Shown one piece after another: positions 30,671 to 39,786 of a stretch of 64,000 bases of DNA. Numbering within the stretch: the stretch's first letter is position 1; each line of letters begins with the position of its first letter. The notes beneath the pieces were generated by a model. The model saw only the letters and a list, made by a program, of their open reading frames with translations, searched no databases and had not been told where the DNA came from. The position numbers were made by a program, and so were the translations under genes. Where the stretch lies: positions 1 to 64,000 of the forward strand of contig CAZJQS010000018.1 in assembly GCA_964548175.1 (NCBI GenBank). The letters run 5' to 3'. Source of the DNA: JANQPA01 sp964548175. GTDB lineage: Bacteria; Bacteroidota; Bacteroidia; Chitinophagales; Saprospiraceae.

Positions 30671-30882
30671 TGTTATCAAGTTAGCGAATAGCGCTTAGCT
30701 ATTTTCATTTTCAAGCAAGGTTTATTTTTTTAGTAAAAACTTTCATTTGATTAGAGGACATGGTGATTCGTTTCTTACACGTTCAGGCATATTTTTTTTA
30801 AAAAGTTGGAATAGGGGGAAGCTCGGTTCATTTTCATCTTAATATAAAAACAATCCTTTACACTCGGAAATTGATCTTCATT

Positions 30883-33273
30883 ATGAAAGAAATTATCCTG
30901 CTATCAGGCATTTTTTCTCTTTTCAGCTTATCTCTAAAGGCACAGTATGTAGTCAACGGCGTAGTTGCTGATACGGATGGCCAGGTGTTAGAATTCGCCA
31001 ATGTCGTACTGATGAGCTTACCCGACAGCAATATTATAAAAGTGGAAACGACTGACGGAAAAGGAATTTTTTCTACAGGCCTTGATAAAGAAGGCCAGTA
31101 TTTGCTCAAAGTTATGTTGCTCGGATATGCCGACTATTACTCTCCTTCGTTCGACCTGAACGATCTGCAGTCTGAACAGGAGATCAACTGCAGATTGGAA
31201 GCTGAAGCTCAACTTTTAGAAACGGTGGAAGTTAAAGCCAGGGTTCCGCTTTTGGAGCAGCGTTCCGATCGTTTGGTGGTAAACGTTGAAAAAAGCCTGA
31301 CGACGCTTAACGGCACGCTTATGGACGTGCTCCGCAAAGTTCCGGGCATGTTGATCATCAATGATCAGATCAGCCTGGCCGGCCAGTCGAGCGTAACCAT
31401 CCTGATCAACGGCCGACCAACGAAGTACATGGACATCACCGCTTTCTTAAAAGAAATGCCGGCCGATAACATAGAAAAGATAGAGGTCATTCATCAGCCC
31501 GGCGCTGAGTTTGAAGCTTCCGGAACCGGCCCGGTGATCAATATTGTCCTTAAGCAAAATAAGTTGTTCGGCACCAACGGCAATGTTCGGCTTGGGTTTG
31601 GAAAGGGCAGTTTCTGGCGTTACAACAACAGCCTGAGCCTCAATCATCGACAGGGAGACCTCAATATCTACGGAAGCGCAGGCTACAGTCATAATGCCTG
31701 GCGGGAAAAATTCTTCCTGGACCGCTTCATCGAAGAAGATGTTTATGCTCAGTTCAATAATCGGCCTTCCAAGCCCTTTACCAAAAGGGGTAATCTGGGG
31801 CTCGATTGGTCGATTGATGATCGTCATACCGTTGGCTTCTCCGCCGACGGCCTGCACAGCATCAACGATCGCGCCAATACGAACGAAACCACCATTTTCT
31901 ACGGAAACCAAAGGCCAGATACCCGTTTTATCACGACCAATCATTTTGAGCGCGAGTGGTCGTATGTCTCTTCCAGCGCCTACTACAGTTTTCAGATTGA
32001 TACCATGGGGCAGAAGCTGGACCTGGATGCTAATTTTACTGCCTTTGAACGAGACAACCGTAACCTGCTGCAGACCATAACGACTAGCAGTGACGATCTC
32101 AATTTCGATGACCAGCAGATTGACCAGCCGGGAACCACTGAAATTACGGCGGTTCAATTGGACTACAAAAAGCCGTTTAGCGATCAAATCAGCATACAGG
32201 CGGGCGCCAGGTGGAGCCTGGCGGATTTGGACAATAATCTCCAATCGACTTTTTTTGATGGAGAAAACTGGATCAATAATCGACAGCAGAGCAATCATTT
32301 TTTATTTGACGAAGAAATTGGGGCGCTGTATGGAAAGCTTAATTTTCAATCGAAAGGCTGGGAGATTTCGGCGGGGCTGAGGTACGAAAGCAGTCGGTCG
32401 GAGGGCTATTCCATTACGCTGGATTCGACCACCCGGCGGGACATCCGTCAGTTGTTTCCCAGCGCCGGCATCAGCAAAGCGCTAACCGACCAAATTGGGG
32501 TGGCGCTGGCGTACAGCTATCGGATCGAAAGGCCCAATTATTCAGACTTGAATCCTTTCTTATACAACCTCGATCCGCTTACATTTGAAAAAGGGAATCC
32601 CCTTTTAAGACCAGAGCTTACTCATAGTTATAAAATGAGCCTGACTTATGACAAGCAGCCTTTTTTCAGTCTCGAATACAGCAATACCAGGCATCCTATG
32701 GCGCTGGTCACCGAGCAGGATCTGGAAACGAAAGAGGCATTTGCCACTACGGTCAACCTGGATAAGTTTGAGCGTTGGGGCGGCAGTTTGTTTTTTCCTT
32801 TGGATTTCATCAAAGGCTTATCAGGCTATGGTGGGGTAATGGCTTATTACAACAAATTTACTACCGACCTGGAAGGAAGTTTGTATGAAAATGACCAATG
32901 GACGGTTACTGGTTTCTTGCAAGGCTCTTTCACATTGCCGTTAGACATCAAAGCGGAGGTCAATGGCTGGATCACCAGCGGAGGACAGGACGGTATTGTC
33001 AATTACGAAAGCTTGTATGGCGTTAACGTCGGTTTTGAAAAGGAACTGTTGAATGAAAAGGCATCTCTTCGCCTGAGTATTGGCGATCTGCTGTATAAAT
33101 TCTGGTACGGTAACATCAATTATGGCAACCTGATCGCCGTTGCTTCCTCCCAGTGGGATACCAGAGTGGTGGACGTTCAGTTGACCTATCGCTTTGGGAA
33201 TCAGCATCTGAAAGGGCGTAAGAATAGAGAAAGCAGTGCCGCTGATGAAATCAACCGAGCACAGGGGAATTAA
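30883..33273 (+). CDS. TonB-type outer-membrane β-barrel receptor
   Basis: A 796-residue protein; ATG 30883 is preferred to a TTG 12 bases upstream. It has a signal peptide, then a CarboxypepD_reg-like domain (about 22-108), a plug domain (about 118-225, with LMDVLRKVPGM and a VTILINGRPT segment) and a C-terminal outer-membrane β-barrel (about 230-780) of the OMP_b-brl_3 type. No SusD-like partner or SusC-type long plug is present, so it is not a polysaccharide-utilisation SusC. It is the intact paralogue of the broken gene at 9017-10860. Confidence 0.85.
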   Translation: MKEIILLSGIFSLFSLSLKAQYVVNGVVADTDGQVLEFANVVLMSLPDSNIIKVETTDGKGIFSTGLDKEGQYLLKVMLLGYADYYSPSFDLNDLQSEQEINCRLEAEAQLLETVEVKARVPLLEQRSDRLVVNVEKSLTTLNGTLMDVLRKVPGMLIINDQISLAGQSSVTILINGRPTKYMDITAFLKEMPADNIEKIEVIHQPGAEFEASGTGPVINIVLKQNKLFGTNGNVRLGFGKGSFWRYNNSLSLNHRQGDLNIYGSAGYSHNAWREKFFLDRFIEEDVYAQFNNRPSKPFTKRGNLGLDWSIDDRHTVGFSADGLHSINDRANTNETTIFYGNQRPDTRFITTNHFEREWSYVSSSAYYSFQIDTMGQKLDLDANFTAFERDNRNLLQTITTSSDDLNFDDQQIDQPGTTEITAVQLDYKKPFSDQISIQAGARWSLADLDNNLQSTFFDGENWINNRQQSNHFLFDEEIGALYGKLNFQSKGWEISAGLRYESSRSEGYSITLDSTTRRDIRQLFPSAGISKALTDQIGVALAYSYRIERPNYSDLNPFLYNLDPLTFEKGNPLLRPELTHSYKMSLTYDKQPFFSLEYSNTRHPMALVTEQDLETKEAFATTVNLDKFERWGGSLFFPLDFIKGLSGYGGVMAYYNKFTTDLEGSLYENDQWTVTGFLQGSFTLPLDIKAEVNGWITSGGQDGIVNYESLYGVNVGFEKELLNEKASLRLSIGDLLYKFWYGNINYGNLIAVASSQWDTRVVDVQLTYRFGNQHLKGRKNRESSAADEINRAQGN

Positions 33274-33374
33274 AAAAGATCGCTGAAAAAATATATATTG
33301 GCTATATAAACCTGCCTGCGGCATGTAGAAATACCCCGCCGCCGGTTGAAGCCCTCGGCGTAGAACCTGGGTCT

Positions 33375-33405
33375 TTTGAGACATCGCCTGCTTTTCTTAA
33401 CTTTA
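33375..33405 (+). promoter_or_regulatory. promoter of the serine hydrolase gene
   Basis: TTTG at 33375-33378, a 19-base spacer and TAACTTTA at 33398-33405 match the Bacteroidota promoter plan closely. Transcription would begin near 33412, only about nine bases before the ATG at 33421, giving a very short leader. Confidence 0.6.
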
Positions 33406-33420
33406 TCATAAACGCTTAAA

Positions 33421-34818
33421 ATGGAACTCAAAAAATCCTTCTTTCTCTTTTGTTTCTTAACCTTTTTTCTTTTTTCCTGCGAGCCCGAACCTGCCGCTAC
33501 CGGCTCGTCCACCGAAAAAATCGTTGGAGACGCTTCTCTGGAAACCTTTGTAGACCAGATTGTCCAACCGGAGTTAGACAGTGGAAACATCGCCGGCATG
33601 GGAGTAGGCGTAATGAAGGGAGGTGAGGTTTTACTAGCAAAAACTTATGGTTATGCTGAGCTGGAGCACGATGTGCCGATGCCGCTAAATGCCTCTTTTG
33701 AAATAGGCTCTGTAACCAAGCAATTTACTGCCGCTGCTATTTTACAACTGGCGGAGGAAGGAAAGCTGAACCTTGAGGACGATTTTACCCAGTATGTTGA
33801 TTTTGACACCAAAGGACGCAGTATTTCAATAAAAAGATTGTTGGATCATACTTCAGGAATTAAGAGCTACACGGAATCCCCCATTTTTGGAGAAATTGTC
33901 ACCAGAGAACTGCCCCGCGACACCCTCCTCAGGATGATCGAAAAGGAGCCTTTTGATTTTGAACCCGGTGAGGCTGAAATCTACAACAATACCGCTTTTT
34001 ATATTCTTGGCTTGATCATAGAAGAAGTGAGTGGTCAATCTTACGAAGATTATGTGGACCAAAAACTATTCGTCAAAGCCGGAATGGACAATTCTTATTA
34101 TTGTGATAATACCACGATTCGAAAAGATCGGGCGCATGGCTACAGCATGGGGCCTGAGGGCGACCTGGTACGGGCGGCTTATCTGGATCATACCTGGCCT
34201 TATGCAGCAGGATCCCTTTGTTCGACCGTTCAGGATCTGTTGAAATGGAATCAGGCTTTACACAATGGAGAAGTCCTTAGTGAAGAAAACTATCAATTGC
34301 TCATCACACCAGATACGCTTAACGATGGCACCCGGCTGCGTTACGCCAAAGGCATTGCTAATTTTGAATATAAGGGACATCAGTGTATTTCGCATGGAGG
34401 CGGTATTAATGGTTTTCTCACCGAATCCCGCTATTTTCCTGAACAGGAACTGACCGTCGTCGTCCTGGTCAATACCACTGGACCGATCGGTCCGGGAAAC
34501 ATCGCTGATCAGATCTCTGATGAGCTTCTGGAAATTAAGAGCAATGAACCTGTAGCTTATAATGGTAACATCGAGGCTTTATCCGGCATATATTCCGGCC
34601 CTGTTCGGGGACAGTCACTCACGCTCGCTGTAGAGGGGAAAGAAAATTTCCTGTTGCTTAAAGAACCAGAGGAAGAAGAAGCTGATACGCTACGGTATTA
34701 CGGCAATTACTGGAGCCCGGAAGGGCAACGGCAAGTTTATTTTATTGAAAAAAATGGACAAATAGCGGAGATGAGGATAGATCAGATTAGCGGATATTAC
34801 CGGTTAAAGAGAGAATAA
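33421..34818 (+). CDS. class C β-lactamase-family serine hydrolase lipoprotein
   Basis: A 465-residue protein with a lipoprotein signal (FLFSC, Cys20). The serine-hydrolase motifs are in order: SxxK as Ser97-Val-Thr-Lys100 in EIGSVTKQFTA, YxN in EIYNNTAFYILG and HxG in CISHGGGINGF. A C-terminal β-domain (about 375-465) follows. It fits the β-lactamase/DD-peptidase/esterase EstB group; antibiotic hydrolysis is not implied. It is single-gene, with its own promoter upstream and a shared terminator downstream. Confidence 0.86.
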   Translation: MELKKSFFLFCFLTFFLFSCEPEPAATGSSTEKIVGDASLETFVDQIVQPELDSGNIAGMGVGVMKGGEVLLAKTYGYAELEHDVPMPLNASFEIGSVTKQFTAAAILQLAEEGKLNLEDDFTQYVDFDTKGRSISIKRLLDHTSGIKSYTESPIFGEIVTRELPRDTLLRMIEKEPFDFEPGEAEIYNNTAFYILGLIIEEVSGQSYEDYVDQKLFVKAGMDNSYYCDNTTIRKDRAHGYSMGPEGDLVRAAYLDHTWPYAAGSLCSTVQDLLKWNQALHNGEVLSEENYQLLITPDTLNDGTRLRYAKGIANFEYKGHQCISHGGGINGFLTESRYFPEQELTVVVLVNTTGPIGPGNIADQISDELLEIKSNEPVAYNGNIEALSGIYSGPVRGQSLTLAVEGKENFLLLKEPEEEEADTLRYYGNYWSPEGQRQVYFIEKNGQIAEMRIDQISGYYRLKRE

Positions 34819-34850
34819 AAAAGGGCGGCCAGCGGCCGCCCTTTTTTATT
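34814..34850. terminator. bidirectional terminator between convergent genes
   Basis: A perfect 17-bp stem (34814-34830 with 34834-34850), with a 3-base loop, A-rich left edge and T-rich right edge. Both stop codons, TAA of the serine hydrolase gene and the minus-strand stop of pgl at 34846-34848, lie within the hairpin, so it can serve both directions. Confidence 0.85.
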
Positions 34851-35559
34851 CAGCAGCTGCTTCATCCAGCCACCAGTGCAATTCCCCATTTTGCGGCAGT
34901 ACATGCGCTGCCGGATACTTTTTGTAACCGGACTCCCGGTTTAAGATGATGTTCACTTTTTCAGCTTTAGACTCACCGGTTACCAGAAAGCAAACCTTTT
35001 GGGCATTATTGATGACAGGCCCGGTCAGCGTTATGCGTTGTTGATTCGTTTCCGGATGATGGGCGACGGCAGTGATGTCCGCGCTCATCATTAGTTCGAT
35101 TTTATTAGGAAAAATAGAAGCGGTATGTCCATCTTCACCCATGCCCAGGATGATCAGGTCGAACTGGGGAATATTAAATCGGGCGGGTAACTCTTTGATG
35201 AGCAGCTGCCCATATCGAGTAGACTCAACATTGGGCTTCTCTTCTCCTTTGATCCTGAAAACATGGTCTTCGGGAATGTCAATATGATCCAGAAGATGCG
35301 TTTTGGTCATTTTATAATTGCTCTCTTCATTATCGGGCGGAACGCAACGCTCATCCCCCCAGAACAGCTTTACCTTTGACCAGTCGATCTTGTCTTTATA
35401 TTCCTGTGCGAGATGCTTGAATAGTACCTTGGGCGTACTTCCTCCCGATAAGGCGATGGAAAAAGCGCCTTCTGATTCTTCGATCTGTTGAGCCAGATAT
35501 TCTGCAAAGGCCTCTGCTACGGCCTGTTGGTCTTTGAAAATGTGTTTGTTGGTGTTCAA
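34846..35559 (-). CDS. pgl: 6-phosphogluconolactonase
   Basis: A DevB-type lactonase of about 237 residues. Motifs: SIALSGGSTPKVLFKHLA, KVKLFWGDERCVPP and DLIILGMGEDGHTASIFP, the family's active-site and phosphate-binding blocks. No ATG fits; a TTG at 35559 (encoding MNTNKHIFKDQQ) gives the usual length, and a GTG at 35616 would add 19 odd residues. It converts 6-phosphogluconolactone, the product of Zwf encoded just upstream (177-base gap), to 6-phosphogluconate. The gap holds the R3 repeat. Confidence 0.9.
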   Translation of the reverse strand: MNTNKHIFKDQQAVAEAFAEYLAQQIEESEGAFSIALSGGSTPKVLFKHLAQEYKDKIDWSKVKLFWGDERCVPPDNEESNYKMTKTHLLDHIDIPEDHVFRIKGEEKPNVESTRYGQLLIKELPARFNIPQFDLIILGMGEDGHTASIFPNKIELMMSADITAVAHHPETNQQRITLTGPVINNAQKVCFLVTGESKAEKVNIILNRESGYKKYPAAHVLPQNGELHWWLDEAAAE

Positions 35560-35626
35560 AATAGAAATATTTTTTAAGAAAGGAGAGTTAGTAAATGAGC
35601 GTATTATATAATACACTCAAATATTT

Positions 35627-35712
35627 TCACCGCAAAGGTCGCAAAGATTTAGCGTTCCTTAGCGTCTTTGCGGTGAGATCATATTTTTTCTATTAATTTT
35701 CAATGTTCTCAG
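35627..35712. repeat. R3 imperfect palindromic repeat, copy 2
   Basis: tcaccgcaaag (35627-35637) and its exact reverse complement ctttgcggtga (35666-35676) bracket a core resembling repeated cgcaaag units. The trailing attaattttcaatgttc block recurs after copy 1 at about 23000. It sits between zwf and pgl inside what should be one transcript, so it would be a leader or intercistronic hairpin. Confidence 0.65.
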
Positions 35713-35735
35713 CTAAACGCGTCCCCTACTATCCA

Positions 35736-37253
35736 TTACAATTCACAAAAATTATGTTCGTCTGTTAAGGCCGGACATGGATTATGCCAGCTGAACGGCC
35801 AGGTATCGAACAACATATCTGAGTTATCCGGCCCCCAGGTGCCCGCGGGATAACCGAACAGTTTGATCTCGGGATCATTTTGCCAGGCATTCAGGATAGG
35901 GTCGACAAAAGACCAGGCGGCTTCTACGGATTCTCCGTGGGCATACAAGGTCGCATCCCCTTTGATGCAATCCATGATCAGCCGCTCATAGGCATCCGGC
36001 ACATAGTGATCGGCGAGGTCGGTATAGTGAAAGTCCATGTTGACGTTCTTAACATTAAAACCGGCGCCCGGTACTTTCATGCCGAAATTGAGCAACAGGC
36101 CTTCGTCCGGCTGAATGCGGATGATCATTTTATTTTGAGACTGGAAGATCTCTTTTTTATGGCGGAATAACGTATGTGGGGGTGCTTTGAAAGAAACCGT
36201 TATTTCGGTAACTTTAGTCGGCAGGCGTTTCCCGGTCCGTACATAGAAAGGTACGTCCGCCCAGCGCCAGTTGTCGATGTAAAACTTTACCGCCAGAAAG
36301 GTTTCTGTCATGGAATCCGCCGGGACGCCTTCTTCTTCACGGTATCCTTTGAGGGGTTGTCCATTGACCTGTGAAGATAAATACTGACCTCTGACGACGT
36401 ATTTGTTGACTTCCTCCTCTGTGATGGGGCGCAATGATTCAAAGACCTTAGCTTTTTCCGTACGAATGGATTTGGCGTCGGCGCTGGTCGGCGGTTCCAT
36501 GGCAATATGAGCCATGACCATCAGCAGGTGATTTTGGAACATATCCCTCAGGGCGCCCGAAGTGTCGTAATATCCTCCTCGTGCACCTACGCCTATATCC
36601 TCGGCGGCCGTGATCTCGATGTGGTCGATGAAGTTGCGGTTCCACAGTGGTTCGAAAATGCCATTGGCAAAGCGGGTGACCAGCAGGTTCTGCACGGTTT
36701 CTTTGCCCAGATAATGGTCGATGCGATAGATCTGGTCCTCTTCAAAGTACTCAAGCAATTTTACATTAAGCGCTTTAGCAGAAGCCAGGTCAAAGCCAAA
36801 CGGTTTTTCAATAACCAGGCGCTTGAATCCGGTAGAACGGTCATTTAATCGATAATGAGCCAGGTAGGGCGTGATGATCTCATAGAGTTTTGGAGGAGTA
36901 GACAAATAAAAAATATAGTTACATCCCGTTTGATGCCTTTTATCCAGCTTACTTAATTTATCTTTAACTTTTTGATAATCTTCCAGCGCAGAGGTGTCAA
37001 TGGATTGATAATATAACAATTGGGCAAAAGAACGAAGCTGATCCTCTGTGGCGTCGTCTTTTTTTATGTGCCGGTTGTCAAAAAAAGCCTCTTGTCGGTA
37101 CTTTTCATCGGAATAGGCGGAACGACTGACGCCCAGTATGGCGAAATTTTCCGGTAGTCCGCCTGCTTTGTGCAACTGAAAAAGCGAAGGCAGTAATTTG
37201 CGCTTGGTCAAATCACCGGAAGCGCCGAAAATGACAAAAACGAGAGGTTCCAT
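35736..37253 (-). CDS. zwf: glucose-6-phosphate 1-dehydrogenase
   Basis: A 505-residue Zwf, the standard size. The NADP-binding start (FGASGDLTKRKLLPSLF), the active-site block RIDHYLGKETVQNLL and the C-terminal substrate region (YVRTGKRLP) are all intact. It begins the oxidative pentose phosphate pathway. Its gene is divergent from rpiB with a 524-base intergenic region. Pgl is encoded downstream on the same strand. Confidence 0.95.
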   Translation of the reverse strand: MEPLVFVIFGASGDLTKRKLLPSLFQLHKAGGLPENFAILGVSRSAYSDEKYRQEAFFDNRHIKKDDATEDQLRSFAQLLYYQSIDTSALEDYQKVKDKLSKLDKRHQTGCNYIFYLSTPPKLYEIITPYLAHYRLNDRSTGFKRLVIEKPFGFDLASAKALNVKLLEYFEEDQIYRIDHYLGKETVQNLLVTRFANGIFEPLWNRNFIDHIEITAAEDIGVGARGGYYDTSGALRDMFQNHLLMVMAHIAMEPPTSADAKSIRTEKAKVFESLRPITEEEVNKYVVRGQYLSSQVNGQPLKGYREEEGVPADSMTETFLAVKFYIDNWRWADVPFYVRTGKRLPTKVTEITVSFKAPPHTLFRHKKEIFQSQNKMIIRIQPDEGLLLNFGMKVPGAGFNVKNVNMDFHYTDLADHYVPDAYERLIMDCIKGDATLYAHGESVEAAWSFVDPILNAWQNDPEIKLFGYPAGTWGPDNSDMLFDTWPFSWHNPCPALTDEHNFCEL

Positions 37254-37777
37254 GAAATTTGTTTGTTCGTATTAGAAATTTTAGGATGAATGTATTTTGG
37301 AAAAGGAGTATATACTTTCATTAAGTGAGCAAATTTACCTATAAAACACACACCGCCGGCGGCGGTGTGTGTTTTATAATAGAACCCTCCCCCGCCTAAG
37401 GGGGGGGAAGTTATACTTAAAATTGCTTGTTTATTTAGTAAAAAACAAAAAGCGTTTTTAGTTTTGGGAAAATTGTCCGCAGGCGGCTATTTGGCCTATA
37501 AATAATACAAACTTAAAGATAGCAAGTTAAGGGAAGAAGCATAAAATAATAGTTTTGTTCTTTTGGGCAGTGTCGATACACCATCGGCTTAAACACTAAT
37601 TAATTCAAGTTGCGAAGCAACTTTAGTAGAAGCTAGAAGGTATTAGGTAGCAAGAAATACAAACAAAAAGGTGTCTATTTGTCCATTTCAGGCAGAAATC
37701 TTTCTACTTTCTACCATTGACCATCTACACCTAAGTTGCGATGCAACTTAGGATAATTAACAGATAAATAGGAAAAC
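37254..37777. other. 524-base divergent control region zwf / rpiB with hairpins
   Basis: A 17-bp perfect hairpin with a 3-base loop lies at 37341-37377 (ataaaacacacaccgcc and complement). A minus-strand TAAATTTG box at 37330-37337 (77 bases before the zwf start) fits the -7 consensus, but lacks a good -33 match. Two small palindromes, aagttgcgaagcaactt (37607-37623) and ctaagttgcgatgcaact (from 37731), flank a 108-base segment upstream of rpiB. They could bind a repressor or be repeats. No coding frame is convincing. Confidence 0.45.
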
Positions 37778-38230
37778 ATGAAAATTGGAATTGCAGCTGA
37801 TCACGGAGGTTTTGACCTCAAACAGCAGATCGTGGGCATCATTGAGGCAGAAGGCTATGAAGTAGTGGACTATGGAGCACATGAATACGACAAGGCTGAT
37901 GACTATCCGGACCTCATCATTCCGCTGGCCCAGGGCATTTCTAAAGGGGATATTGAAAAAGGGATAGCGGTATGCGGCAGTGGTGTCGGCGCCTGTGTGG
38001 TGGCGAATAAGATCAAAGGTGTCCGGGCTGCCCTGATCACCGAAACCTACTCAGCGCACCAGGGGGTTGAGCACGATGCGCTCAATGTTATTTGCCTTGG
38101 AGGCCGGGTGATCGGTATAGAGCTGGCCAGGGAGATTGTTCGCGCCTTTTTAGAGGCCGAATATTCCGGAGAGGAAAGACATAAACGCCGTCTTGGAAAA
38201 GTAAATAAACTGGAAGAGAACTGGAAGTAA
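37778..38230 (+). CDS. rpiB: ribose-5-phosphate isomerase B
   Basis: A 150-residue RpiB/LacAB-family sugar isomerase. It has IAADHGGFDLKQQI with the proton-transfer region and GIAVCGSGVGACVVANK, the catalytic Cys-containing loop of this family. It interconverts ribulose-5-phosphate and ribose-5-phosphate. gnd follows after 134 bases holding the R2 element, so rpiB-gnd may form one unit supplying the pentose phosphate pathway with zwf-pgl. Confidence 0.92.
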   Translation: MKIGIAADHGGFDLKQQIVGIIEAEGYEVVDYGAHEYDKADDYPDLIIPLAQGISKGDIEKGIAVCGSGVGACVVANKIKGVRAALITETYSAHQGVEHDALNVICLGGRVIGIELAREIVRAFLEAEYSGEERHKRRLGKVNKLEENWK

Positions 38231-38240
38231 ATAAATGGAG

Positions 38241-38340
38241 GAGAGGCTGTGTCAAAAGACCTACGGCCTTTTTTCGCAGCTAAAAAAGAAATTTATCAGG
38301 CTGCGAAAACCTGCAGGATCCTTTTGAGTCAGCCTCTCTC
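38241..38340. repeat. R2 hairpin element between rpiB and gnd
   Basis: The outer ends pair: gagaggctgtgtcaaaag (38241-38258) with 38321-38340, 18 bases with two mismatches. An inner stem pairs ttttcgcagc (38271-38280) with 38300-38309. The right half, 38281-38323, is repeated at 25469-25511. With A- and T-rich edges this may act as an intercistronic terminator or processing hairpin as well as being a dispersed repeat. Confidence 0.65.
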
Positions 38341-38364
38341 ATTGATCAATAAAAAACACACCAC

Positions 38365-39774
38365 ATGAATCATCCTAACTACGACTTTGGCATGATCGGT
38401 TTGGGCGTCATGGGGCGAAATTTTCTGCTCAACGTGGCGGACCAGGGCTATGCCGCCCTTGGCCTCGATCTTGACCAATCGAAAGTTGATGCCTTAAGCC
38501 GGGAAGCACAAGACAGAACCATCGGGGGTACAAGCTCGATGAAAGACTTCGTCGGGCAGCTGAGAAAGCCTCGAAAGATCATGCTCCTGGTGCCGGCCGG
38601 CCAGGCCGTAGATGCCGTGATCGGCCAGTTGCTGGAACATGTGGAAAAAGGTGACCTGATCATAGACGGCGGCAATTCGCACTTTGACGATACCAACAGA
38701 AGAGTAAAGGAATTGTCTGAAAAAGGCATTCATTTCCTCGGCGTAGGAGTGTCGGGTGGAGCGGAAGGAGCCCGGAAAGGCCCCAGTATAATGCCAGGTG
38801 GAGAGGAAAAGGCTTACAACTTAGTCGCCCCCATACTCGAGGCAGTATCAGCAAAGGTTAATGGCGATCCCTGTGTGGATTATATGGGCAATACTTCTGC
38901 GGGGCATTATGTGAAAATGGTTCACAACGGCATCGAATATGGGATGATGCAGCTCATAGCGGAAGCTTACGACATCCTCAAAAGAGTAGCCAAACTGCCG
39001 AATGATCAAATCAGCGAAATATTTGCCGCCTGGAATGAACGCGAACTCCGCTCTTTTCTCATCGAGATCACTGCCCATATTTTTACCCGTAAAGACGACG
39101 AGGGAGAAGGCGAGCTGATCGACAAAATCCTTGACAAAGCCAAACAAAAGGGCACCGGTAAGTGGACCTCCCAGAACGCCATGGACCTGGGCATACCCAT
39201 TCCCACGATAGACGCTGCTGTCAGCATGAGGGGTATTTCGGCTCAAAAAGTGTATAGGCTCAGGGCAGCGGATATTTTCCCCGACGATAATTTTGAGCTG
39301 GCCGGTATTGACACGAATGTTTTAACTGACCAATTACGGGATTCGCTCTATTTTGCTTTTGTTGTCACCTACGCGCAGGGCTTTGCCCAATTGGCTGAGG
39401 CTTCCGAAGAGTTTGGCTACGGGCTGGACATGGAGCGCATCGCCCGTATCTGGCGTGGGGGCTGTATTATCCGGGCCAATTTACTCGAAAATATCCGCAG
39501 GGCCTTTAAAGAAGATAAGGGGATGCCCAACCTGGTTTTGTCAGAAGTCTTTAAGACCGAAATGATCCGGACACAATCCTCTGTAAGGGATGTGCTGAAG
39601 CTTGCCTTGGATTACGGCATTCCAATGTTGGCTTTATCGTCGACGCTTCATTATTTTGACGCGTTACGCACCAGAAGACTTCCTTTGAATCTCGTACAGG
39701 CGCAGAGGGATTACTTCGGCTCCCATACTTATGAGCGGATCGATAAAGGAGGCGTATTCCATACCCAATGGTAA
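38365..39774 (+). CDS. gnd: 6-phosphogluconate dehydrogenase, decarboxylating
   Basis: A 469-residue Gnd. NADP-binding GLGVMGRNFLLN, the catalytic block LGVGVSGGAEGARKGPSIMPGG, HYVKMVHNGIEYGMMQ (Lys/Asn of the active site) and the C-terminal QAQRDYFGSHTYERID are all conserved. It converts 6-phosphogluconate to ribulose-5-phosphate with CO2 release, completing the oxidative branch with zwf and pgl. The 12-base gap to the convergent FAD gene leaves no separate terminator. Confidence 0.95.
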   Translation: MNHPNYDFGMIGLGVMGRNFLLNVADQGYAALGLDLDQSKVDALSREAQDRTIGGTSSMKDFVGQLRKPRKIMLLVPAGQAVDAVIGQLLEHVEKGDLIIDGGNSHFDDTNRRVKELSEKGIHFLGVGVSGGAEGARKGPSIMPGGEEKAYNLVAPILEAVSAKVNGDPCVDYMGNTSAGHYVKMVHNGIEYGMMQLIAEAYDILKRVAKLPNDQISEIFAAWNERELRSFLIEITAHIFTRKDDEGEGELIDKILDKAKQKGTGKWTSQNAMDLGIPIPTIDAAVSMRGISAQKVYRLRAADIFPDDNFELAGIDTNVLTDQLRDSLYFAFVVTYAQGFAQLAEASEEFGYGLDMERIARIWRGGCIIRANLLENIRRAFKEDKGMPNLVLSEVFKTEMIRTQSSVRDVLKLALDYGIPMLALSSTLHYFDALRTRRLPLNLVQAQRDYFGSHTYERIDKGGVFHTQW

Positions 39775-39786
39775 AAAGGAGTTACA

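Noticed and set aside
37607..37751. CRISPR-like repeat pair (two near-identical small palindromes 108 bases apart)
   Set aside because: Only two units of 17-21 bases with one spacer of unrelated length, no cas genes; they are better explained as small hairpins.
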